NCBI GenBank assembly: GCA_015680685.1
Contig: MNCI01030542.1
Location: 219,546-283,545, forward strand
DNA length: 64,000 nucleotides
Direction of reading: 5' to 3'
Source of the DNA: Gnetum montanum
Lineage: Eukaryota; Streptophyta; Gnetopsida; Gnetales; Gnetaceae
In this document: piece after piece, positions 34,169 to 46,735 of the stretch
Layout: each line of letters opens with the position of its first letter
Numbering within the stretch: the stretch's first letter is position 1
Notes under the pieces: model-generated
Seen by the model: only the letters and a program-made list of their open reading frames with translations
What the model was told of the DNA's origin: nothing
Database searches by the model: none
Translations under genes and position numbers: made by a program

Positions 34169-35490
34169 ATGCCTCCAAAGAAGAAGATAGTTTAAGCTTT
34201 GTGAAGAGATGTGGATGATATGAAAAATGCTCTCAAGCTCATTGTTGAGAAAATTAAAAAGCTTGGAGAGAACAGAGGACATGCTGCTTCACCAAAAGCA
34301 TCCAAGCAAGGGTACAAGTCATGTAATTCTTCATCAAGACATTCCTCAATGCCATCCCTTGAAGATGACTACTTTGGAGAAGGAGAAGCTTCAAATGATG
34401 TTTTCTTCATGCTTCTAGTGCTAAAAATGAGTCTCAAGGCTTCAATGTTCCTAGAAAAGTTAAAAAAGAACTTCCTTCTAAGCCTCAAAGGAAGAATAGT
34501 GAAGGAATTGAAGTCACTCTTGCAAAAGCTTTTTTACATGCTTCAAGTATGCCTCGTGTTGAAGTCAAATCCTTCAATGGCATGGAAGGAACTGAAGCTT
34601 TTCCCTCTTGGCTGAAAATGATTAACAAGTACTTTGAACTTGAAGATGTGGAAAATCATCAAAAGGTGTATTTTCCTAAAACCAAATTGAAAGGCATAAC
34701 ACTTGTATGGTGGGAGAAGGAAAGTCATTCCTACAAGATGAACAATGGTACTCCTATCAAGGATTAGCTTGCAGTTCATGCTCAAGCAAAAATTTTAGAA
34801 GACTCATCATAGATAAGAGGTGATCCAAAAATTGAAGTACCTAAGGCAAGGTGATAAGAGTGTGAAGGATTATTACATGGATTTTTGTAAATCTTTCCGG
34901 CTTGCAAAAGTTCATTGGGATGATTATGAACAAGCATCAACTTTCAAGGAGGGCTTGAAAGGGACTATCAACAAGAACTAACCTTCTATGAGCCCCAAAC
35001 ATTGGACGAGGCTTTTGAATTGGCTCTTAAGGCTAAAAAGAAACTTCAAGGCTACACTAGAGGTCCTAAATCTTCTAATGGCAAGAACTCCAAAGATTTT
35101 GAAAGTGAGAATGGAGCCAAAGAGAATGGAAATTTTAAAGAAGACACCAATGAGAAGAAAGAGAAGATCAAGGAGGGCCAAGATTCCAAGAAAGACTACT
35201 CCAAGAATGGAAAGGATCAAAGAAATGACTATGCATCCAATCTTCAATGCTTCAATTATGGTGAAAAAGGACACAAAAAATGGAAGTGTAATATGCCAAA
35301 GGTTTCCAAGAGAAAGGAACTCCAAATCTTAGAAAAGAAAGAATCCTCCAATAAAGGTAGATCTCTTGTGATTGAAGATGCAATAGAAATTAATTCTTGC
35401 ATTTTTATGGGAAATGTAAATGTTAATCAAGGAAATGAGGAAGAAGAAAAATTTGATGAAGTAAAGATCAATGAGAAAATGAGTTCTTAA
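34169..35490 (+). pseudogene. Element H gag with altered zinc knuckle
   Basis: ATG at 34169 (MPPKKKIV, then a stop). Capsid part: VKSFNGMEGTEAFPSWLKMI, then LKGITLVWWE and RQGDKSVKDYYMDFCK, the typical plant Ty3/gypsy gag order. A lysine-rich spacer precedes CFNYGEKGHKKWKC (near 35245), a CCHC knuckle whose second cysteine is now tyrosine (TAT from TGT). Last open part ends at 35490. At least two frameshifts. Confidence 0.78.
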
Positions 35491-36184
35491 ATATCTCTTA
35501 TTAAGCAAAGGAGTGCTCAATACTCCAAGGTTTTAAGGAAGGAAGCCAAGGACTTCATCAAAGGAACCAAGAGATCTGTAAAGTCCAAGATGGTATATGC
35601 TACTAATTAAGGATAGTTCCTGCCTCATGAGTCATGTAGGTGAAAAATCCAAGCCGAGTGATAAGGATCAAGGAATTTCTCCAAGAAGGATCAAGAGCAT
35701 CACTAGAAGGTATGATTCTCATACTTTTTACAATTGTTCTATACCTTGTGGTAAGGGGAAGGAGATTCTAAGCCAAGTTGAGGTCCTCTCATGGGAGATA
35801 GATGAGCCTTCTAGCTAAGGTATGTGGAAGAATGATTTCTTTGGTGATGTTTTTGTTGAAAATGATGTTAAATCCATGGAGGAGAGTTTACCTTTTAAAC
35901 TGGTGTCTCCAAAATGGGATGAAAGCTTATTGATGATTCCTTTGAAGAGGAGAAGCCATTGGAATTGGGAACTCTTATTTGGGATCTTGAACCTTCAAAC
36001 TTTGATGAGATTGGACAACCATACGTTGAAGATCAAGTTGAAACAAAGATTGATGGGAGAAGCCATGAAGAGGCAAGTCTAATCTTTACCTTGTTGATGT
36101 TAGTAATGTTTCTCATGTTGAAGCTAATGTGATGGATGCTAGCTTTTCACTTCAGCTTGGTAGTGGTTTGTTAGTGGTAATGAT

Positions 36185-36634
36185 GTGCATCATGATCATT
36201 GTAGTGATTATGATAATATTGTGAGTCTTGTTTTGTTTCATACAAAAAATGTGATTTTTGATGCCATTATTAGTAAGAGCAAAGCTAATGATGGTAATGA
36301 ATTAGATTTTTTATGGAATAATGATGGCTATGATGGTAGTCATAGTAGAAAAGTCATTATTGGTGTTGGTGAAGACATTAATAATGATATGATTTTCCAA
36401 AAATTGGAGATGTTTTCAATGGATTATGACAAGGATGAATTTGTCAAAGGTGTTGATGACCTTGATTGTCCTTGCTATGAAATGGATGAGCAGCATGAAG
36501 ACAATATACATTGTGATTATGATGGTGAAGGGAAGCGAAGTGGTAGTCTTCCAAACACGCAGAAGAAGAAGGTAAAGAAGAGGAAAAAGCATGGAAGAAG
36601 GGAAACTGGTTTGAGGAGACCTAATCCTTTTTAA
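36185..36634 (+). pseudogene. Element H downstream ORF, acidic with basic C-terminal cluster
   Basis: Open for 149 codons (first codon ATG). Asp/Asn-rich throughout, ending KKKVKKRKKHGRRETGLRRP, which looks like a nuclear-localisation-type cluster. Not recognised; no protease or polymerase motif. A TTTTTTGTAG acceptor-like site follows at 36649-36658. Earlier sequence 35490-36180 has further short open pieces (EEEKPLELGTLIWDLEP) that may be the 5' part of the same frame. Confidence 0.35.
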
Positions 36635-36781
36635 TTTCCTTACTTTTCTTTTTTGTAGGTCATGGAAGAAACACATGGGATTTGGTGATCTCAAAATGGA
36701 AACATGGTGAAGCTTTTAAGGGCAAAGACCATATCCACTCTTCTTTCATGAATTCCTTCATTGTGATATAAGTAAAAAATT

Positions 36782-36806
36782 ATGCTTGTGTGTGTGTGTG
36801 TGTGTT
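36782..36806. repeat. (TG)n microsatellite in element H
   Basis: About ten TG units. Confidence 0.85.
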
Positions 36807-37005
36807 TATGTGTGGCATGCAAACATTGTGTTATGTATCTATGTGTTTGTGAAATAAATTTTGGATGGTAGAGACAAAATGTTATGAGCTCTGACCAATC
36901 CATGTTTGTTGTGGTTTGGTTTGTGTATGAATTGTGGCCTATGTGAGAAGGCAACAACTATTCCAAGTGTAAAGGCATCTTGTATGTGAATCAAGAGTCT
37001 TTTGA

Positions 37006-37018
37006 AGGAGGAGTGTGT
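37006..37018 (+). other. Polypurine tract of element H
   Basis: GAAGGAGGAGTGT immediately before the 3' LTR. Confidence 0.6.
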
Positions 37019-37501
37019 TGATGTGGACATCAAATAGGCCAAAGTAATATCTCTCTAATGATGGGATCTTTCTTTGGAGTTTTGGCATGTTTGGGAGTGT
37101 TTTGGGGTCATTTTGATGACTTTAGAATGTTCTGGGGGCTATGGGGACTTGTTTGGAGGTGTCTAGAGGTTCCAGGTCTTAAAACAAGCATCTTTAACTT
37201 TGATCGTGGTAGGATAGACGTCTACACTGCATATTAGATGTCTCTGCCAAGATGTCTACTACAAGAAGTCTTCTACAAGACGTCTACTTTGATAACTTCT
37301 ACATTCGAGAGAGACATCTCTTGTTTCTCGAAGACATCTTTCAAAAATTTTAACTAACATTAAATTGAATGATAAATTGAAGGGAAGATGTAGAGATACG
37401 GGGGAAAGGTATAAATAGACCTCTTGGGCCTTTGATTTGATGAAGAGAGTCAAAAGAGAGTCTAGAAAGAGAAAGAGAGAGTATAGGAAGTTAAGAGAAG
37501 A

Positions 37502-37537
<36 letters not shown>

Positions 37538-37767
37538 TCTTGGCAAGGTGCCTTCATGATCATCCTTGTGAGTGTGTGATTGCTTTGATTGAGTGTGTGA
37601 GAGTTATATTGAATCTCTTGTTTGTCCTTAGGAATTATGCTTTCTTTCATATGTAAATTCTCCATTTGAGCAAGAATAAAGCTTTCATTTTTCTTTTCTT
37701 ATTTAAATTTACTATTTTGTGAGTTTGAGAGAGCTTGGATTGTGGAGTCCATGGGAGCTCCTCATTA
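37019..37767 (+). repeat. 3' LTR of element H
   Basis: 749 bp; TATA box 37410-37417; AGACGTCT-type palindromes 37215-37345; a (GA)n run at 37504-37534 is longer than in the 5' LTR. Ends CTCATTA (decayed CTCATCA). Confidence 0.87.
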
Positions 37768-37772
37768 ATCCT

Positions 37773-40433
37773 TCAACAAAATCCTACCACAAAGCACTCA
37801 ACCCAAGGAGAGGCAAAGATTCCACAAGCACCAAAAGAAGGATAGTATCTCATGTTGTTACTAGATTACCTCCAAGCCATCTAGGAGAAATCAATCATAT
37901 CCACGATTACTGTGGAATTTAATTTTGGTCCATTCATGGAATTTGCTCTAGAAATAATAAAGACATAACTTCAAGCATCACCACTATAGCCCACACTTAC
38001 AAGTGGTGCAGAATGGTACTTAGGAGAGACATACCAGTTCTGGAACAATAAGCAGGATGATGCAACTATCAAGATTAAAGGAGTCTCAGTGTTCTATTTA
38101 GTAAAAGCAATTGCTAAGGCCCTCAATGTGCCCAATGAAGGGGAAAATGTGGCACAATTCTCCACAAAATTTGATATTAATGCAAAGAGACTGTGGTTGC
38201 AACAAGCATATGGAAAGGATGACAAAGATTACGGTGAGATGACTTTAGAGGAAAAGATCTATTTCAAAATTGGCACTTACCACCTATTATCTACAAAAAG
38301 GTTCAATCAAATATCAACATATGCAACCAAAGGAAGTGTCATCCTAATGGAAAAATTCAATGCAAATATTGCCCATCTCTACTTCCTTGAGATTCAAAGG
38401 TAGTTTGAAGAAAATAAGGGAGGGAAGCTAACACTTCCATTCCCTTACCTTATTAGAAAGTTGTGTAGACAAGTTGGAATCCTAAGGTACACTAATGATG
38501 TCCTTAGGAAAGCTTAGAATGCTTCATACATAGAGATACTCAAACCAGTGCCTCCAGAGAAATACCAAGTAAAAAAATCACCAAGCACTAAGGGAACTGT
38601 AGGTACCACACTTGATAGTAGCACTTCATCTACTAGTCAGCAACAACAAGTCAAGCCTAGTAGTCGACAACAGATTGAGCAATAGTAGCAATAATAACAA
38701 TAACAACAGTAGTAAGTTCCATCACCACCATAGGATTATAGGCCATTGATGAGCCATTTGTAACAAATTGCAAAAACTATCAGTTGGGGAACATAAGAAG
38801 AGACCAATCTTTACAAGGTCATAGATAATGCCAATAAATCCACAATTTCAATAGACCCAGTCAATGGGTAGGTGTTGATGCAAACAAGAGAAGGGGATCA
38901 ATGGTCATAACAGATATCAAGGAACACTGCATTGTTCCAAGTGATGCTTGAGACTAGAGAAAGATCCATAATTGTGGTAATGTTGCATCAAGATGTAGCA
39001 AGAGTAGTAGAGGTGATCATAGATCACATTAAAGAATCATTTAACATCCTTGTTGTGCCACCAATAAATCTCTTAGGAGTAAGAGAAAATCAAAGATTGG
39101 CTAGTTTCTTAATGAATCCTACTAAACATGAGGACATCCTTGACATACTACTGCAAATAGGACAATTCACGTAAAATTTGTTTGATATCCTAAGTGATAT
39201 CACTGTAGTGTAGTTTAAATTGATTACAACCAAGGGAAAGTTTGTCATGGCTAAGACTAGGGTGGAGCATGCTAAGAATGAAGTCCATTGACTACAAGAA
39301 GAGCTTGCAACCTTGAGAGTGAAAATAAGTAATTCCATGTAGTTCATGACACCTGACCAACTCAATCAATTTTGGACCAAGCATGTGAATCGCCTCATTA
39401 ATCATAATCTAAAGATGGAATGAGAGAAGTAGAAAGTAGTTTGGGATGTGTTAGTAGTAGAAGCATAACATATGCACATGCCAAAGCATTGATCACGTTG
39501 TAAGAAGAGAATAAGTAATTAGTTATAGATAATACAAGGTTGACAAATGTAGAAAAATAGAAGAATGCTCTTGAAGAAAGCAACCATTAATTAAGAGAAT
39601 AACTTATGAGGATCAACCAAGACATGAGCTGCTTGGCCAAAGAAAATAGGACCTTATCAATAGAAGAAGTTCATGCAATAAGATATAAATCCGCTATAGA
39701 AATAAGCACATGGCAAGATAAGGCCAAAAAGCATGAGATGCTCAAGGAACATTTTAGAGACCAGATGAGCATGTACAAGCAGATTAACAAGAAGGAGATC
39801 CAAATGGAAAAGGCCAAGATTAGTTCAATCTCAACGTAGAATCATGATTGGTAGCCAATTTTGGATAGCCTCGCCCATGTCCACTAGGTGAAAATAAAGA
39901 ACAAAGACCTGTAGATCGAGGATCTTACAGAATACATGGGGTTAGCAAATCTTTGCTATGCTAACCTAGCCATGTTAACAGTAGGCAAGTATAGAAATGA
40001 GCTAGAATAATAAGTAGTAGCCATGTATGCTCTATATGAGAAAGAGTTTACTAACAAGAAAGATGCTATGCAGAAACTACATGTGGCAAACTCTAAATTG
40101 GAAGTTGTAAAGGCCAGCTACTAGGGCCAAAAAGAGGTTGTAGCTAAGCTGGCTCATAGAATGTCAAACCATTAAGAACTAAGGAAAATAACCAAGGCAT
40201 TTAAAGACAAGAGATGATAGTTCATAGTGTGGTATGTGAAAGCTAATTAGATGTTGCCATAGCTACCATGTCTATGACATGTACCAGCTCCATCACACAT
40301 TGTCCATATAGCATGAATGGTACATGATCCCTAGATAGAAGAAAAAAAACTTCAGGCATTACTAAACAGATACTAATTTAAGAAGCCTAATGATAAAGGG
40401 AAGCAATAGATGGAAGAGCCACCACCATCATGA
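37773..40433 (+). pseudogene. Element C ORF3, main part
   Basis: Resumes after H's target duplication. Domain-like N-terminal part 37980-38500: WYLGETYQFWNNKQ, FYLVKAIAKALNVP, YGEMTLEEKIYFKIGTYHLL and LPFPYLIRKLCRQVGILRY; this pattern recalls the 'putative plant transposon protein' domain found downstream of gag-pol in Athila-like elements (from memory). A Gln-rich stretch (38640-38720) and coiled-coil-like segment (39606-39835, with HFRDQMSMYKQINKKEIQ) follow. C-terminus WYVKAN, LPCL and MEEPPPS ends at TGA 40431. Many stops. Parallel protein in G at 52200-54995. Confidence 0.65.
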
Positions 40434-40461
40434 ACTTAATTTACATCGAGCCACTTCCATT

Positions 40462-40485
40462 TTGTTTTGTTTTGTTTTGTCATAC
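40462..40485. repeat. (TTTTG)n run
   Basis: Four to five TTTTG units after the ORF3 stop of C. Confidence 0.85.
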
Positions 40486-40633
40486 ACTTGTGTTAAATTT
40501 TGTATAAACACCACTACGACATTCAAAGTCATGTAAATAGTTTATCAGTCATATATAGTTGGATCTACCTCCCAATTTTGTAAGGGACTTTATCCTCATT
40601 TTGTTCTAAATTGATGATGAGTTTTCAATCAAT

Positions 40634-40643
40634 CGTGGGGGTA
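40634..40643 (+). other. Polypurine tract of element C
   Basis: CGTGGGGGTA directly before the 3' LTR start TGATAACTCC. Confidence 0.8.
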
Positions 40644-40820
40644 TGATAACTCCAAAGTCTAGTGCAGTGTGATATCATAATCATAATATCATATCAACGA
40701 TGTTGTTAATACGATGTCGTAGCACATACTATGTCATTGTTAATACAATATCTTGAGATGTGTGTAGCCCTATAAAGATGACACTTGCATGTGCAATCCA
40801 CTAGCTTTTTCATTCACATA
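40644..40820 (+). repeat. 3' LTR of element C, part 1 (U3)
   Basis: Matches 26246-26425 of the 5' LTR up to TTCATTCACATA, where D is inserted. The last five bases ACATA are D's left target duplication. Confidence 0.85.
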
Positions 40821-41682
40821 TGATAAATCATGTTTTTCATACACTCCAATATCAGGGTGGCCATGATATCAGGTACACGATATCGGGTAAGCAATATCGC
40901 GGCCCAAGATGCGATATCGTACATTCAATATCATAGGGTTACCTCCGAGTCTATAAATACAGTGCCCAGGTGCACAATTCAAAAAAAAAATATGGTAGTC
41001 AAGTAGCAAAACTCTTGCAATTTGTTCATTTGAGAGTTAGAATATTTTCCAAGTGCCTGTAGTAGGAGGTCTAAGTGTGAATGGATCTTTATTCAAGCAT
41101 TGATGTACCTGAATACACCATTGTGTTGGCAATAAAGATGAACTCTTTGATTCATTCCTTGCAGCACTTGAGACCTTCTTTCTTGTGCATTTATATTTTA
41201 TGCAATTTACATAAATATTATTTATGTAGTAATTAATTTTGACTAATCAAGAAACTCATTAAGATACACAAGCATGATCCCTTTGAACATATGTGTGACA
41301 CTTGCTAGCTCAAAAACAATTAGCGTTTGATAGTCCAGTAGTGCTTGCACAAAGTTTAGGATGTGTCTGGGAAGTGGGAATGTTTACTTATGTTAGGCTA
41401 GATTTGATCCTAGTTTACTTAGCATTTAATCACTCTTACTTTTATTCTTGTTCTAGGCAAGTAATTTGATAAAACATAAAATAATAAAAATCTTACGCCT
41501 CAGTCACACTTAACTATACAATTGCACTTCACAAGTGGAATTGGGAAGATAACGAATGGACAACACGCATGCACTATTTAGCTCTAGCATACTTAGTAAT
41601 TATAATCTGCAAAATTCAACCGATTGCACGTGAACGCTTGTGATTCATATAGTTGGACATAGGGGTACCTTACCGTTCATCA
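40821..41682 (+). repeat. 5' LTR of element D
   Basis: 862 bp. U3 with at least six GATATC/CAATATCGC palindromes (40849-40932); TATA box TATAAATA 40952-40959; U5 ends TTCATCA. Confidence 0.9.
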
Positions 41683-41683
41683 T

Positions 41684-41700
41684 TGGCGTCATTGCCAGGA
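41684..41700 (+). other. Primer binding site (tRNA-Asp) of element D
   Basis: TGGCGTCATTGCCAGGA, decayed by transitions from the tRNA-Asp complement. Confidence 0.8.
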
Positions 41701-41847
41701 ACTGTAGTTCTTTGTGTGCTATCTAAAGCTAGTGAAACTTAGTAACCTTATTGTTCAAACCCTAAGAATCAAATCCTACAAAAATAGAAATTATTATCAT
41801 TAAATTAAACTTTAACTGCACGTTGCTTGCAAGTTCATTAATACAAA

Positions 41848-44120
41848 ATGTCTTCTTCTCATAAGAGCCCATCTCTACCCAAGGTAATCCAAGTGCCTCA
41901 ACAATACTAGGTGGTATATGCTCATCCTAATGAGTATGTACCCAACTTCACCTTCATCTTGCATCAAGATGAACTATTGCGGTGGCACAATATGGAAGGC
42001 AACATTGTGTTGCCACATGATCGATTTGTTCCAACAATGCTTCAACTAATGCTTGCATGGCACAGACGTCAACATCTTCATGGAGAATACAAGATGCGAG
42101 ATCCCGACTCAAGGAATTATCATCCCATTAAAGCACAAAAATTAAGGGATCATTAGCTAGAGCACCAACATGAACTTGTGAAGGGCAAGGGGTCAAACAT
42201 TTTTCCACCTCTGCTTGGCCTAATTGAGGAAGGCAACCACTTCTTTAGTGATTCTCCTCCCTTTGACTTTGTTCAAGGATCCCTCAACCAGAATGTACAA
42301 TCCACAATTCATAATCCAGGTTCTGGTCAAAATGGATCCAATGAAAAAAATGAATCTAGAGAAGCAAGTTAGGAAAAGGGGGACAAAGGAGATCACGACC
42401 ATGATCGTGGTCTCTAGGATCAAAGGAAGGGTGATAGGCATCAACATAGAGCAAGTTCCCCTTCTTCTTCCCCTTCATCGTCTTCTTCTTCTTCTTCATC
42501 TGGTTTAGACTGTGGCCGCAGAAGGAATAACCATGATGGAGGTGACTGATAGGACTAGAACAACAGAAGGGACCATTGGGACAGTCGTGACCAAAGACGT
42601 GGACAATCCAAAGAGGCCCATCATCAAGAAAGAAGGGCTAGTAGAGAACATTGTAGGCACCACCATCATGGCCTTGATGAACCTCTACTTGCTACTTAGG
42701 GCATGTTGAATATTGCAGAGGCTGTGAGAATTGCAACAAGACATGTGAGGGATAGCAGAATAAAAAACGTTGGACATGAACAACATCCCTCGGTTTGAGG
42801 GAGGATGTGATGCCGATCTGCAAAATCATCTTTAGGCCTTTCAAGATGCATGTGCCTTGCAGAATATTGAGAATGAATGACAAAAGCTAAAATTATTTCC
42901 AAGGACTCTCATAAAGGAAGTAGAAAATTGGTATCGATCTTTGGAACCAGAATCAATCAAGTGGTGGAGTACGATGTTGGAATTGTTCAATGACAAATAT
43001 CAAATGTACTCTTGAGTATCCAATCTGAGGAAACAAATTCAAAGGTGGAAGCAAGGAAATCATGAGCTCATGGATGCTGCTATGGGCCGATACTACTCTC
43101 TGTTGCATAGGTGTCCCGTCCATGGATACTCTCAACTTGATCAGCTTCACCATATCATTGATGGGTTGCGATCTAAAACCAGAAAAATCCTTGGCGTCTA
43201 TGTCCAAGGAAGATTGACAGAGTTAAGCACTTGACAAATTCAAAAATTAATTAAGTAGGTAGCCAAGGAAGAGGAAGAATTAAGAAAACGTGAAAGTGTA
43301 GAAGAATACAATAGAGACCCTTTTATTTTGAATAGGAGGGTTTAATTTTGTGACAGTGAGGATGAATTCACTAGAGATGAGGTGGTTAATTAGAAAACCT
43401 TGCACTTTAGAAATTGTAATAAAAAATTGTAGCCAAGGTTGATCAATTATGGGACTCCATGGATAGTGGGTTTCAAGCTGTCTTAAAAATTGCGGAAGAG
43501 TCCAAGGAGCAAAGTGGTGAGCATGAGCGTTGAAGACATAAGGAAGCTAAATGTGCCATATCTAAGGGTAAAGGTAAAATGGCTGTGATAGAGATGGCTG
43601 TAAATAATGACTCAAATGATAATGGTGGGTGTGAAGTTTACTAATATGAACACCCTAAAGGATGTTCTCTAGTTGTGTCACACTTGCAAGAATCTGGGGT
43701 GTATGCCTTACATCTATGACTTACACAAAGTCAAACACCCAAAATATTGCCTTACCCATAAGGTAATCCTTGATAGTTCCACCAACCACAATAATACTAT
43801 CCAAGTGAAACTCCACCACAAACCTATGAATTGTACTAGCAACGATAACAACCACAATTGTGGGCATTCCCACCTCTAAGATAGTAATACCCTTACCGGC
43901 AACCAGATCTCTATGGTTACTATGTTCAGTAACCTTCATCTTCACGGGACTTCTCTAGTCATGTTGTTGCTTACCAACCTCACCACTACCATCCTGAAAC
44001 ATACCAATCACCCTATCCAATGAGGGATGCCACCTATTATCCTCATGCACCTCCTATCCCTGCACCTACTCCTCCATCCCCTGCACAAATACCACCTACT
44101 CCACCCATGTAGGGTGAATT
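41848..44120 (+). pseudogene. Element D gag
   Basis: ATG at 41848 (MSSSHKSPSLPK). Blocks VVYAHPNEYVPNFTFILHQD, a Ser/Arg-rich region near 42450 and the capsid core (42780-43200) match A. The knuckle at 43627-43662 reads CEVY-stop-YEHPKGC: one cysteine to tyrosine and one CAA to TAA. Ends in Pro/His/Thr-rich sequence before the protease. Many frameshifts. Confidence 0.78.
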
Positions 44121-44154
44121 ACCTACCCAACCACAGCAAAGAAATGCTACGAGG

Positions 44155-44823
44155 GTGGTTAATCTGCAATCGGTTAATCCATCAAGCAAGTCAAAACCAC
44201 AAACAAAGAAAATATCCTTCTTCCAACCTTACAGTCCACCAAGGCCCTCAGATACATTAGTGGTTGGTAACCTTACTACTCTGCCTTCATCTGTTTCATC
44301 TCTATTCAAGTCCCCTTCAAAACAAAATCCTTCTCGAATCCATACTGTAATGCTAACACATGTATCCGATTGGATTTGAGCTGGTAACCTACCTAGAAAG
44401 TTAGCTGATCCCAAGAGTCCCCTAGTATACTTGCAAATTGTTGGGAATGAGCCTTGTAAAGCTCTTCTTGCCTCTAGTTTCGGTGTTAATTTGATCTCGC
44501 ATGAGATGTACACAATGTGGAACCTTCCTCCCTTGAAGAAGAGCAACATCTGGTTGGAACTTGTAGACCAGTCCATCGTTGTTCCATTGGGACTAGTTGA
44601 GTACATCATTTCTATCATTTGTGGGTGGTCATATCTTACTGATTTCCTAGTAATCAAGATGGAGAATTGTAAGGGGGACTTTCCAATTATTATGGGAAGG
44701 GTGTGGTTAAGTATTGTTATGCCAAAATGGGTATTAGAGATCTTTCCTTGGAAATATCAAAAGAAAATGAATTTGAAAAGATCAAGAAGAAGAGGATTCC
44801 ATGTATCACATACAATGATTTAG
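44155..44823 (+). pseudogene. Element D protease domain (active site lost)
   Basis: SRIHTVMLTH, SPLVYLQIVGNEPCKALL then ASSFGVNLIS, where D-S-G is expected; both the aspartate and glycine are changed. MYTMWNLPPLKKSNIWLELV and PLGLVEYI match A. Confidence 0.78.
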
Positions 44824-44979
44824 GGTGCCATTGTGTGTAGAAGTTATGGTTAGTAAAGTAAGCATCCATCTCTGCATACAAGTAGTGTGCACCAAAAGAT
44901 GAGATCTAGAGATGTCTGTACACAACAACCACAAAACAAGAAGGCATTCAATGGCTAACAGTCGATTCTAGCAGTAGTA

Positions 44980-45635
44980 CACTGTGCATGGAACCTACTG
45001 AGGACCTAACATATGAGTATGTTGTAAGTATGGATGAACTCTAACAAGTTCATCACCAACTCTCCAAAGGAGAAAATGATGATGTCAATTGGGGAGAGCT
45101 GGAAATTCTTGACAATTTTAAACAAAAGCCCCTAGACTTGAAGACACTACTGGTTGGGATGGAGTATGTCTTCTTGAAAAATGAAAGGCTGGTCACCATT
45201 AATGCCAAGCTTGCTGCAGAACAAAAGAAAAAGTTGATAAAGGTTGTGAAAAAATGGTTAGCAGCCTTTTCCTGTTCATATTTTGACCTCACTGGGATAG
45301 ATCTAAGAATATGCCAATACCGAATATACACCAACCCCACCGTTAAGCCGAAATGACAACTGCAGCAACGTTTGAATCCCAAGTTAAGGGAGATTGTCAA
45401 AGAGGAGATTGAACAACTCCTCAAAGCAGGATTCATCTACCCTATCACAGATAGTGAGTGGGTGAGTCCACTCATGATTGTACACAAGAAAGGAGACAAA
45501 TGACAGGTGTGCATTGATCTTCGGTTGCTCAACATGGCAACTTTCAAGGATCATTTTTTGTTGCCTTTCATAAACCAAGTGCTGGACACCATTTATGGGC
45601 ATAGCTATTATAGCTTTTTGGACAATTATAGTGGT
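44980..45635 (+). pseudogene. Element D reverse transcriptase, N-terminal part
   Basis: GIDLRICQYRIYTNP, NPKLREIVKEEIEQLLKAGF, SEWVSPLMIVHKKGD and VCIDFRLLNMATFKDHFLLP are the fingers/palm start of a Ty3/gypsy RT. Cut after LDNYSG at 45635 by element G; the next residues (YNQIRI) are at 56135. Confidence 0.85.
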
Positions 45636-46569
45636 TGATGAAGTGTTTGATGGTTGCTACATCTACTAGGCCGCGTATACAAAACCTTGTATATGCGACC
45701 GTGTTGACGTGGCCCCATATATGTAGCCTCGTTGACACGGCCCCATTGGTGCATCCTTCCATGCGTCGATGTGGCCCCGTTTACATGGCATCTATTTCGG
45801 CCTATAAATAAGTGGCCTCCCATCACTCTTAGGTACCTTTTTGTCAATTGTAGCGAAGCTCTTGCAGTTTGTTTCTACGAGAGTTAGGATATTTTTTAAG
45901 TGCCCGCAGTAGGTGTCAGAAAGGTGTCTGGTTCTTTATTCGAGCGTTGATGTACCTAAGCCCATTGGTGTGAACGACAATAAATACGAGCTTTTCAAGC
46001 ATTCCTTTTGTAATTAGACTTAGCCATTTCTATGCATTTCTAGTTTAACATTTATATGCTTTAATCATTCATTTGAGTTGATGTTATTATTATTGTAATC
46101 ACTATCGCCCGTTCATAGTTCGTAGAAGTCATAAGTACGACCATCTCGAACGTGAAACCCAACGCTTGGTAACCTAGCGATGCTTAACGTCTGGTAGCCC
46201 AGTAGCAGTTAGGGGATGCTTAGGACGTGCACAGAAGATGGGATCAGATACTTATGCTAGGATGAGTTAGGACATAGATTAGGATAATTATAGATTATAT
46301 AATAGTTCATTCCTTACTTTCCATACCTTAATTAGACGCCAAAAGATAAAGTAAAAAGCCATAAAAATCAATTGCCTCAATCTCACTTAACCATCGCCAC
46401 TAAGTACTCACAAGTGAGGTTGAGAAGACAACAACCGTTCGAACAAAGGGTTTTGCTGGTTAAGGGTCTGGTGTATGTTAAGTGCTTACAGTCTATGGAA
46501 TTCAACCGAGTCGTGTGTGAACACCAGTGATTCTCATGATTGGGCATAGGGGTACCTAGCTGCTCATCA
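45636..46569 (+). repeat. 5' LTR of element G
   Basis: 934 bp. U3 array of GCGTATAC, TGTATATGCG, CATATATGTAG and CACGGCCCC words (45666-45785); TATA box TATAAATA 45803-45810. Confidence 0.92.
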
Positions 46570-46570
46570 T

Positions 46571-46588
46571 TGGCGTCATTGCCAAGGA
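46571..46588 (+). other. Primer binding site (tRNA-Asp) of element G
   Basis: TGGCGTCATTGCCAAGGA, one base after the LTR. Confidence 0.82.
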
Positions 46589-46735
46589 CTGTTAGTCTTA
46601 CATGCGTCATCTAACCTTAGCAAAATTATCATTTATGTCATTGGAACAGACCCAGGATTGCAACATTTACGCACGTTAGGTTGATTAAAGTAGAAAGTAA
46701 GGTACACCGAGTAAATGGATCATCTAACATCCAAC

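Larger units (their letters stand above)
33072..37767 (+). mobile_element. Element H: gag-only LTR retrotransposon (no pol) with tRNA-iMet primer site
   Basis: 4.7 kb with LTRs 33072-33808 and 37019-37767, both starting TGATGTGGACATCAAA. Target duplication ATCCA (33067-33071) and ATCCT (37768-37772). The primer site matches initiator tRNA-Met, unlike all other elements here, so it is from another lineage. Internal 3.2 kb holds gag with a zinc knuckle and an acidic downstream ORF; no protease, RT or integrase motif seen. Non-autonomous, inserted into ORF3 of C. Confidence 0.85.

Noticed and set aside
37719-37922. Short frame across the right end of element H
   Set aside because: It spans H's 3' LTR and C's ORF3, so it is a junction artefact, not a gene.
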